Part shown: piece by piece, positions 48,428 to 57,982 of the stretch
How the letters are laid out: each line of letters opens with the position of its first letter
Position numbering within the stretch: position 1 is the stretch's first letter
From: Sporothrix humicola
Taxonomy: Eukaryota; Ascomycota; Sordariomycetes; Ophiostomatales; Ophiostomataceae
Length of the DNA stretch: 64,000 nt
Assembly: GCA_021396245.1 (NCBI GenBank)
Contig: WNYE01000001.1
Location: 186,001 to 250,000 of the forward strand
Reading direction: 5' to 3'
Made by a program: the position numbers and the translations under genes
The notes under the pieces: generated by a model
What the model was told of the DNA's origin: nothing
Database searches by the model: none
Seen by the model: only the letters and a program-made list of their open reading frames with translations

Positions 48428-51400
48428 ATGACGGTGCCAGCACCTCCGCCGCTTCCCACGCGGTTTCCGTGCTGGTGCAGAGCAGTTTATTCTTGGGGAG
48501 GCGAGGTACGTTCGCCGTCTGGATTCTCTTCTTGTCGTTGTTGTCGTCATGCTAACTTTGGCCTCAGTCAAAACGTGATCTCGGTTTTATGGAGGGCGAC
48601 CTCATCGAATGCCTCAACGCCGGCGACGGCAGTTGGTGGACCGGCCGTCTTTTCCGCGACCGCCGCATGGTCGGCGCTTTCCCATCCAACTTTGTCGAGC
48701 TTCTGCCTCCCGAGTTCCGCCCCATCACACGCTCAACAAGCCCTCTCCCACCCGCCGGCAACACGCCCAGCCCCAAGAACACACCGCAAAAGTCAAAGAC
48801 ATTCCGCAAGCCCTTTGAGGCGTACGCAAAAGCACCACACTACACAACGGCCAAACAGCCTGAGACGTACCAGCCGGGATCTTCGCGTTCTAGGGAAACG
48901 TCGGCGACCTCGATTGGCAGCACGGGCAGCAACAACGGTGTTCGTAAGGGAAATGGAACCGTCCACGGCCACAGCCACAGCCAGAGTCACAGCATCAACA
49001 GTGCCAATGTCGGTGGATCACGGCATGGCAGCGCCAATGGCAGCATGCGCATCAACAGCAATAACAGCAATAGCATTGCTCGCGTGCCGAGTCCATCACC
49101 ACATCACCAGGCCCTGGGATACGGCGGCGGATCTAGGTCGCCATCGCCCAACCCGCGCATGGGCAGCTACCACAACCCCGAACCTCAGCACCAACCGCTG
49201 TTCCACCAGCAACAGCAACAACTCCAACAGCCTCCTCCTCCACAACATTACCAGCCACCTCCATCGCCATCACCAATGCAGCAGTATCGTCATCAGCACA
49301 ATATCTCCCGGGGACCATCGCCTGCACCGACTATGCCATTGCAGCAGTTCCGCCAGCCGACACCGCCAGATGAGAAGGTTTATCAGCCATACCGGCCATC
49401 GAGCTCGCAGGAGCAGCTGGACTCGCCACCACCACCGCCGCCTCCTCATCGCCATGCTATCAGCCGGCAGGACTCAGCAGCCTCATACGACAACCGTGGA
49501 CCAGGCATGATGGGCGGTATGCACGGCCTCGAGCGCCATGGCTCAAATATGTCTTACAACAGCCACCATTCAGCGGCAGGCTACCACACACCTCGTGTCC
49601 CCTCACCTGTTCCATCACCAGGGCCCATCGAGTCAGGGCTGACCCCATCACCACTGCGTGAGGCAATGGACGACGTGATGGAGCAGCTCGATGCCCTTGG
49701 GATGTCACGAGACAACGCTAGAACGCCTGAGCCAATACCCGCCGGCTTTGATGCCTGGTCGCCCGAGTCGTTTGATACTGTCCACCAGAGCTCCCGACGA
49801 ACACAGCGCAAGGAGCCGACGCGGCCACAGACATCCATGGGCATCCCTATCGACGAAGGTTACGAGACTTACAGCGGTAGTGGTAGTGGAAACTCGTCGC
49901 AGGATACGGGCTACGGCTCCAGTCAGCGCGAGGATGAACAGCAACTTCCTCAGCTCAGTAACTATGTGGCTCGCATGGAGTCGCGGCTACAGAACATGCA
50001 CCAACAGCACCAGCAGCCTCAATTCGGCCAGTCCTTTGCAGACAACGACGCGCCCATGCCACCACCAAAAGCCCCTGGGCTCTTCGAACGTCCAAAGTCG
50101 TCCATGGGCGGTGCGAGTGGCGGCGGGTTTGGTGGAGGAGGCGATATGGATTCGTTCAAGCAGCAGCAGTTGCGCCATCGGCGGTCGGCTTATGATGTTG
50201 GCCGCCAGGTTCTCAACCGCACGTTTACGACCAAGACCAACTCCACCAACGCGTCTGCCGGCAACCGGAGCACGACAACCAATAGCAGCACCAACACGCA
50301 AAGCACCAACCGCAGTCTCATGAGCGGTGCATCGGCCAGTGGATTCAGTGCCACGAGCGCCGGCAGTCTTGCCCGTAAGAACATGAGCCGTGCCCAGAGC
50401 GCTATGGGCATGAGAGAGTGGGACGGCGACCGGCCCGATTCGCCCTTCACTGGCGTCACCTATCACAGCAGCCATGCGTCCGACTACCAGCAGAACAATG
50501 CCGCAAACCGGCTCCGCTCCAAGTCCCAGATCGGTTTCCACAGTGGCGGCGACGATCTCCCTGGCCTTGGTGGCCTTTCCGGCATTGGCGGACTGACTCA
50601 GCCCAAGTCAACTCCCAAGAAGAGCAACATTTTCAAGAAGATGATTGAGTCGGCCAAGACGGGTGTGGCCAGCAGTCGTGGGTCGATTGCCATGGCTGGC
50701 TTTGGAAACACGGGCATCAGCAGCGGGGTCGGCAGCCACAACTACTCGCAGTCGTCGCCTATGAACACACTGGGATCGACCCCAAATGCTAGTTATGGCC
50801 GGGATGCAGCTAGAGAAATGGGTTTGGCAGGAGCGTCTCATGGCGTGGACTGGGTGCAGGTGCGCCGTGATGTCAACCGTTCCAACTCGCTCAGCCGGAT
50901 TGAGCGCAATGAGCGTCGCGACCGCTGCCAGATGCTCGACTATCCCACTCTGGATCCTGTCGACGAGCTGTACAACACCATTGAGGGCGACGAGGGCGCC
51001 GACGGTATGCCTGTGGCCGAACCCACCAACTACGGTGCTCTGAACCTGAGCCAGGTCGACAAGAACTCGCGGTTCATCAGCAGCCTCCCGCCGATGACGA
51101 CAGCCATTACGCTTTCTACGACCTACGTCTGCCGCCCGTACCGAAGCGACGTGCAGCGCTTGCGAGCCATCTTTACCTGGGTGTCCGAGAAGATTGTGTG
51201 GGAGGACGACTACGAGATGGGCGGTGTCGGTTCTGAAGGTATGGACACGCGCAAAGTGATCCAGTCCAAGCGCGGCTGCGCTGAAGAGTACGCGGTGCTC
51301 GTGGCAGAAATGTGTGCCGCAGCCAGTCTGCCTTGCGAAGTGGTGCGTGGCTACCTCAAGGCACCAGGCGATATCCCCGAGCTGGGCATCATGCCGCGTG

Positions 51401-52599
51401 CCAACCACTGGTGGAATGCCGTCCTTGTCGACAATGAGTGGCGCATCATGGATACTTGCCTGGCGAGCCCGTCGTTCCCTAAGCGCGGCCAATACTCGAG
51501 CGGCGGCGGAAGTAAAGACACGGCCGACCCGTGGTGGTTCCTGGTGCAGCCCAGCGAGGCCTGTTACACCCACATCCCCGAGCACCACACGCAGCAGCAC
51601 CTGTGCCCACCAGTGGCCCACGAGATCCTCCAGAACCTGCCGTGTGCAGGCCCGCCCTACTTCCGCAACGGGCTGCAGCTGATGGACTTTAACACGTCGC
51701 TCCTGCGCATTGAAGACCTCGAGATGGTGCACGTCCGGTTCAGTGTCCCCGAGGAGGTCGAGGTGGCTGCCGAAATTGAGGTGCGCGCCCTGACGAGAGA
51801 CGTGGACGGCGACTATTTTGAGAGCGGCGACGTGATCAAGAAGCGTGCACTGGCGCAGGCGGACTGGATTGCCGGCGGCATCAAGCGCTACACAGTCAAG
51901 GGCCTACTGCCCGGCGACGAAGGTACGGGTATCCTCAAGGTGTATGCTGGCCGTCGGGGCATGATGCACAGCATCAAGGACATCCCCCACCCGCTGGCCT
52001 TTTCGCTGCCGGTCGTGCACACAGGCGAGAACCCCAGCTACGAGTTTGTCACGCGCCACCCGACACCCCACGCGCAAAAACACGACATTTACGTTGTGCA
52101 GCCACAGTGCCAGCGTTTGGCCTTGAACAACACGTTTGTCTTTGCTATCCGCCAGCACCCGAGCTCGGTCGGCGGTGCCACCCCGGTCCTCCCCTCGCAG
52201 CACCGCGCCCCCTCGCCATCGCCGTTTGCCCGCCCCTCGTCTGCCATGAGCATGCTCTCGAGCATGACGGGCAGCAATCAGCTGAACGGCAACACCATCC
52301 CGGCAGGCAGTGTGTCTGGGAGTAGCAGCAGCAGCGGCAGCGGCACAACCAAAAAACCGGCCAAGCTGGCCATCCAGACGCCCGGCGGCAAGATTCTGCG
52401 GCTGATGCGCAAGGAGGACCGCACCAACAAGAGCAGCGGCATCGGCGTCGGCGGCCGCCTCGGCGGCGAGGAAGAGCCGGCCGACGGCGGCACGTGGGAG
52501 ACGATTATCAAGTGCAGCGAGCGCGGCGTGTGGCGCGGGCTGGTGCTGGCGGACCGGACGGCGCGGTGGTGCGTGTTTGCCGAGTGGGTCTGTCAGTAG
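48428..52599 (+). CDS. CYK3: Cytokinesis protein CYK3 (SH3 plus transglutaminase-like domain)
   Basis: Cyk3 acts at the division site, linking the actomyosin ring to septum synthesis. Exon 1, 48428-48505, and exon 2, 48568-52599, are joined in phase 0 (GTACGT donor, CTAAC branch, CTCAG acceptor), giving 1369 residues. The SH3 domain spans about residues 16-74: RAVYSWGGESKRDLGFMEGD, WWTGRLF and GAFPSNFVELLP; it is split by the intron. Residues about 80-780 are Ser/Pro/Gln/Asn-rich with PPPP runs. The transglutaminase-like core follows (about 860-990), with RGCAEEYA (Cys930), ANHWWNAVL (His973) and WRIMDTC (Asp988), then a conserved C-terminal beta-rich region and a Gly/Ser linker. The domain order and length fit fungal Cyk3. 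The 3' end is followed by a short direct repeat. Confidence 0.93.
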
Positions 52600-53566
52600 T
52601 GGACGAGCGGAGCGAGGAGGAAAGAGAAAGCGAGCGGAGCGAGGAGAAATGAGAAAAGAGTCGCATACAGTTCCGGAGTTTGTTTTCTGGCTGTTTTGCT
52701 GTTTCTGAGGGATATTTTTGTTTTTGTGTTTTGCTTTCTGTTAAAATTCTGGCAAGGATCTGGCTGCATATTGGGCGTTTTTGATATTCAATCTTCTTGG
52801 CAATCTACTTGGGAGGGGAGGAAGCTGAAAGTGTACGATGTACTTGTATGATAATATTGAGGGAAGAAGAAATTAATTGTCTTGATCTGAAGTTGTTATA
52901 TGATGTTAATAAGTGAATTAGACGTAAAACTGTGTGTTAGGCCACAAGTATTAAAGGTCAGGTATCCTGCCATCCCACGTATTACACGGCACATTAAAAG
53001 ATATTAGTAGAGACGGTGGCGAGATCAGATGCTTTGATATCTAAGACTATGAAACGATTTCGTCTCTGCTTCGTTTAAGTTGATGTTATTGGACGAGAAT
53101 TTGAGACGTCAGCTTCATCCCATAGGATCATTTCCTCATATATCACATCAGACTATGCCAGACTCACATTGTTTTTATTGTTGTTATGAAAGGTTTCGTC
53201 GGCCTCCATTGTTGTCGAGGCAAGAGCGCTCGACTGATCATGATAAGAAGCTAGCGAGGTTAGTGTGGAGCACTTACACCGCATTTGGCCAATCACAAGC
53301 CCCCATTTCAACAACACGACAGTCGTTCCTTCCTTTTCAAGCCGCATCTTGTAGTTTGTGATCGTGCCTTCCGCCTTAATCAGCGCACAAAAAGCGAGCA
53401 GATTTTTTGTTGGGACACTTGTTGGGGAATTTCTGCCCAAGGTATGAAAAGACACAAATTCCGCTCTCTTCCCCGAAAATCCAGATTCTGTCTTCTTCAC
53501 ACGTCGCCATCAACACACAACCAAGCCTCGCACATCGCCTCTTCCAAAGAGCTGTTCAAAGACAAC
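52600..53566. other. Spacer between CYK3 and an orphan gene
   Basis: About 970 bp. Just after the CYK3 stop, the 16-mer CGAGCGGAGCGAGGAG occurs at 52604-52619 and again at 52631-52646. The rest is AT-rich with no gene-like frame. Confidence 0.55.
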
Positions 53567-54310
53567 ATGGTGACCACACGCAGTCAAGCTGGTAAGTGAT
53601 TCTCTAGATCTGGAAAACCTGTATCTTCTATCGTTTTGCTAACCACGTCTTGTGGGCAACAACCAGCCCGCTACGATCTCCGCACGCGCTCTGTCACTCG
53701 GCAGCAGCACGTTCAAAAGCGACTAATCACGAAAAATCGGAGACGAGAAGAGGCTGAAGCCGAAGCCGACGCCGAAGCCGACGCCGAAGCCGAGCCGGCC
53801 ATGAGACAAGACGAAGTGGCCCTGGCCAGCATTGAAGCTCCGGCTCTGCTGCCAGGTGCACCGGCGGCCGCGGACAATGCCGCCGCCGCAGCAGGTAATG
53901 TTGCAGGACAGCCGGCGGCCCCTGAAGAGCCCGGCCCGGCGAACGCCCCCCAGCCGAAGAGATTTTGGCTAGAAGCGGATTTTGCGGAGTGGCTCCTCAT
54001 AGAAGCCCTTCGTGGAGATACCGTCAAGCTGGAAAAGCTGATTGAGGAGATTCACAGCCCATATTTCCAGCGGCCTCGCACTCGCAGATGGCTTGAGCTC
54101 GAAGATGCAATGGACTCGTCTGCCATGTTGCACACGATCACAGCACCTCTGAGAGGAGGTATAGAACAGACCGACTTCTCGCAAGAGAAGATTCCGATGT
54201 TTCGCATAGCATGGGCCGCCTTTGAGGAATCGTGCCGCATGATGGCAGAGGCCGCCTCCTCAAAAGGCATTCCGTGGCCCACCTGGTCGAGGACCAGAGC
54301 CAATGAATAG
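53567..54310 (+). CDS. Hypothetical protein with acidic Glu/Ala/Asp repeat
   Basis: Function not recognised. Two exons, 53567-53591 and 53667-54310, are separated by a 75-nt intron with GTAAGT donor, CTAAC and an ACCAG acceptor, giving 222 residues. It begins MVTTRSQA-ARYDLRTRS, basic, followed by an (EA)(DA) run near residues 40-56 encoded by imperfect GAAGCCGACGCC repeats, then an Ala/Pro-rich linker. The C-terminal half (about 105-222) looks folded, with KRFWLEADFAEWLLIEALRGD and several Trp and amphipathic stretches. There is no signal peptide or membrane segment. It is convergent with another orphan that also carries an acidic Asp/Ala tail. The clean intron supports a real gene; a lineage-restricted protein is likely. 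Confidence 0.6.
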
Positions 54311-54881
54311 ATGCTGCAATTTTGCATGCACATAACTCAAGAACAGCGGATGTTGTTGCTGTCTTTCGAAAGAAGGGCTGCAACTTCCGGTACGCGCACG
54401 TGACAGCGGAGGGCTGCTGCCAGCTCTCCCCTCCATTCCGGCGGGGAAGGTGGTGGCTGCCGATACGCAGACACGCGCCGACAGCGGATCCCGTTGTTGT
54501 TGTCTTTTTGTCTTTCGAGAGAGAGACTGCAGCTTCGGGTACGCAGCTGGCACAGAAGCAGCGGATGTTGTGTGTCTTCTTCTCACTTGTGGGAGCTGGC
54601 AACTTCTGGTACGCGCTCTACCTTTTTTTTTCTTTCCCACGGCGGTACTTATATCGCTGGTGGATTTTTTTTAAAGGGGGCGCGCCCGCTCCTGAACAAG
54701 GCTGCGGTGAGCCGTGCCCCCGATTTTTATTTTCAAGAGGCTGTTTAGTTGATCTGAGCACCGCTGGAAGAAGCAAATTGTTTCGATGGAGCTAATTGCT
54801 ATGTATGTCGACCCGCCCATTTGTCATTCAGGATTCCTTTTGCAACAACCCTTGTCCCAGGCCCTTATCTAGCGTATGCTG
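54311..54881. repeat. Convergent spacer with three degenerate direct repeats
   Basis: Three related blocks, 54343-54395, 54481-54544 and 54559-54614, share CAGCGGAT at the start, a GTTGTTG/GTCTTT middle and GCAACTTC-GGTACGC (or a close variant) at the end. The spacing between copies is irregular. The spacer also has a T-run near 54622 and sits between two convergent orphan genes. Confidence 0.65.
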
Positions 54882-56279
54882 TCAGACAGACGACGTCTCT
54901 GCATCACTCTCTGCATTGATGTCTGAATCGCTGTCTGCGTCATCGCCACCTTTGTCTTTTCCCTTGTCAGCGTCGGCGTCTCTCTCGGCGTCTCTCCCGG
55001 CATCTCTGCCGGCGCCCCTCCTGTCGATGACGGCGAGACCGCCATACTTCAGCGCATCATGTACCATACAGCGTATTGATCTTCGGTAGCGTGGATAGTG
55101 CCACCATAATTCTTTCACGCATGATTCGGGCGAGTCGTCGTCCCGATATGGCTTGTCTCTCCGATTCAGGTATGTCCCATCAAACACGGCAAGATTTCTG
55201 GCCACGCTACTGTGGTCTTCTCCATACCAACCACCGTGCCCAGGCCGCCGTAATGAGCACACTGCGAGCTCAATCTTTGCCAGGGCCACAAAGGCACGTC
55301 GCGCTGCTTCCATGCAGGCGTTTCCAGCACGCGATGCCCGCCAGGCGAGCCGCCGGTGCGAGAGGCGCACGGCGCTTGCTGTGGCATAGGCCACGCTGGC
55401 CACGGCAGCACAGAGCTTGGCCATGGCCGTCAGATGGGCCATGTCGGCCACATCGTAGCGGATCGACGCGCCGCTTGGCTTCCATCTTTTAAAGTCCTCG
55501 CGCCACTCTTGCTCGATACGGTCAAATTCAAATTCAGGGCGCCCGCCGGCTGGGATCGCTGTCGATGTTGTTGTTTTCCTAAAAGTCGTCATGGCCGTCC
55601 AGATGGCCGTGTCGGTGGCGTCGACGCACAGCCACGCCGTTTCCACAATGCTGGCGGCCATGCGGCCCGGGTCGCCCAGCCCCGTGTACCAATGACAAGG
55701 CCTTCCTGGGCATATCGTTTCACAACAATCCGGAAGGTATGTGTGCTGTCCATACAGCGCTTGCCAGCCAGCCTGTCTTGACGCTGCAGACTTGCAGCAC
55801 CGCAGGCACAGGGCCCACGCATTGACCAGCGGCCACGCGAGCCACGCAAAGACAATGCTGTTCAGCATCCACAGCAGCGCCCGCGACAGACCAGACACAT
55901 TCTTATTTACATTCGCCAGCCGGCCGCCCGGGCCATATGCAACTGCATGGGTCGACATGGCAAACCAGTCAATGTCGGTGGCTGGGTCTTTGAAGCCCAC
56001 ATAGCCTGGATACATGTTGTCGTCATCGTCGTCGTAAGAATAGTGATAACCGTCGTCGTAGTCGGGGTGGCGGATCTCCCGCACGACCTTGTTGGCCATG
56101 GACAGAGCAAGCGCGATCCTGACCGTCGCCTGGAGCCGCGCATAGACAACGACAGAGCCCGTCCGTGCAGCGTATTTCATGCTCGGCTGCAAGTCGTCGT
56201 CGATGTGCAAAATTGCTCTCCTGATGCCCTTGGCGGCATATTTGAACGATGTTGGCCTGGGCTCTTTCGGGGATGCCAT
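54882..56279 (-). CDS. Hypothetical protein, 465 residues, Trp/Ala-rich with acidic C-terminal tail
   Basis: Function not recognised. A single exon; I start at ATG 56279 (MASPKEPRPTSFKYAAKG) because in-frame sequence upstream reads as translated leader. The N-terminal region carries a run of Asp (DYDDGYHYSYDDDDDN, about residues 74-89), then WLAWPLVNAWALCLRCC (about 150), a hydrophobic stretch that may be membrane-associated, and several Cys. The middle is Ala/Arg-rich helical (AVASVAYATASAVRLSHRRL). The tail is a charged repeat GRDAGRDAERDADADKGK ending in Asp/Ser-rich sequence. Codon use matches the neighbours, supporting a real gene. Convergent with the orphan at 53567; both show Ala-Asp repeats, but I see no global similarity. 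Confidence 0.6.
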   Translation of the reverse strand: MASPKEPRPTSFKYAAKGIRRAILHIDDDLQPSMKYAARTGSVVVYARLQATVRIALALSMANKVVREIRHPDYDDGYHYSYDDDDDNMYPGYVGFKDPATDIDWFAMSTHAVAYGPGGRLANVNKNVSGLSRALLWMLNSIVFAWLAWPLVNAWALCLRCCKSAASRQAGWQALYGQHTYLPDCCETICPGRPCHWYTGLGDPGRMAASIVETAWLCVDATDTAIWTAMTTFRKTTTSTAIPAGGRPEFEFDRIEQEWREDFKRWKPSGASIRYDVADMAHLTAMAKLCAAVASVAYATASAVRLSHRRLAWRASRAGNACMEAARRAFVALAKIELAVCSLRRPGHGGWYGEDHSSVARNLAVFDGTYLNRRDKPYRDDDSPESCVKELWWHYPRYRRSIRCMVHDALKYGGLAVIDRRGAGRDAGRDAERDADADKGKDKGGDDADSDSDINAESDAETSSV

Positions 56280-57982
56280 GATGGTCGGTCCGGGGAGGGT
56301 GGGAGTGTCGAGTGTCGGCTGTGTTGATTCTGGAGATGAAAGAAGCTTGTTTATCCAATCTGGGAGTAGAGGATGAAGATGGAGATGATGAAGAATGGAG
56401 GATTGTGCTAGAAGATGGAAGATGGAAGATGAACGATGAAAGGTGAAGAAAAGGGGAGATATCATTCACCAAGATCGGAAGGAGGGATGGGCAGGCGAGG
56501 TAAGTGCGACTGGCTGCGACCTAGTCTGTATGACGCAAGATTTCAACCGGCTTCTAATTATCACATCAGTAAGCTTTATGATGGGATATAGATATTCGTT
56601 GGTTCTAGTAGATAATAGCTCTCGAGCAATAAATACCGACACAATAAGTCGTGCCGGTCTACAACTAGCCGCTAGACTTGAATAGATGGACTTCAGGAAG
56701 TGCTACACAGTATACACTTTTCCCCTGATCAGATCTATATACGGACCACCGAAACTTAACAGTGCACTTTCTCATTTTATATCAAAGTTATGAGACCCAA
56801 TATGCTATTAATCAAAGTAGGAAGATGGGCTCAAACTGGTGGGAAATCCGAGCTGAGACTTGACTCGCAATCTCAAATGTTTTCTTGCAGATTTTGTATA
56901 TAAACTGTCTCTTCATATATGGAGTACGTCGTACATATAAACTCATTAACAGCTCAACTATTTTCTAAAACATTGTCGTCAAAGTCAAAGTGACAAAAGT
57001 CACGAGGCTGTGGTATCATCGTGTGTGATTCTGTCTCTGTCGGTATTAGTCGCTGCACGCCAAATTCAAACAAAGACACCTGCCCCCTGACAAGCACATG
57101 GAAAGCAGTCCCCATACTGAAAAATTACTGTAGAAGCCCACAATGCCCCCTAACTGCCCCTAATAACCTGCATGACGAGCCAAACGTCGCTTCCCAATTC
57201 AACTCCCAGCGCTCCACAGTTGGCACTTCTCCCCACTCTAAAATTGGAAAGGCTGCACCAAAAACACGCTAGCAGGTCGGCTACTTTCTGTAGGGCGCGC
57301 ACCCGCACCTTCCGTCGTGTCCGTCGGGGAATGTGTGAAAAATAGGGAACCAGAAAAGCAGGCAAAATAGGAGGAAGGAGACAGCTCGAAGGAGGAAAAG
57401 GAGGCGTCATCACAAAAAAGGAGAGGAAAGCACTATGGAATAGAGGACGGATTATAACATACAGGTGCACTTTCCTCTTGTTTGCATTTGCATTTGCATT
57501 TTGCATATTCTTCGCTCCTACTTCAGCGAGCAGGTTTCTTCGACACCTGCCTTCCACGCCTTTAACACTGCCACTTTGAACAGTGGACGTGTCGCGTATC
57601 ACTTTACGGTGGTCGTCAGCAGCCTGGCGCAGCAGGAACGATCCGCCATACTTTCCGCCATTGGCAGCACAGGCACAAGCCCTGTTTCAAAGACTACATC
57701 CACATCCCAACTTCCATCTCAACCTCTCCCTCGCTCCAACACCCAACCTTCTTTCTCTCACAACAGCGACTATCTTGTTTCCTCGGCTCCTGGGACTGTC
57801 CCAGCACACGCTCCCTCACCCATAATGCCCGTCTCGACGGCTGCATCTGCCTCTGCATCTTTGTCGTTTAGCGTTTCGCGGTGATTGCACCTGTCTTTCC
57901 GCTTGAATCCTCTTGCCTCGATATCGTTTCCATCTCGAGTTTTTCGACTTCCCACGAGCTTCAATAGCATCCTCGCCCACCC
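56280..57982. promoter_or_regulatory. Divergent spacer between the orphan gene and PFA3
   Basis: A 1.7-kb spacer, AT-rich between about 56550 and 57000. It has a GTACGTCGTAC motif at 56924-56934 and a pyrimidine-rich leader before PFA3 (57640-57980). No gene-like frame was found. Confidence 0.5.

Noticed and set aside
50608..51732. 374-codon open frame on the minus strand within CYK3
   Set aside because: It lies opposite the conserved transglutaminase-like region and reflects codon bias on the coding strand.
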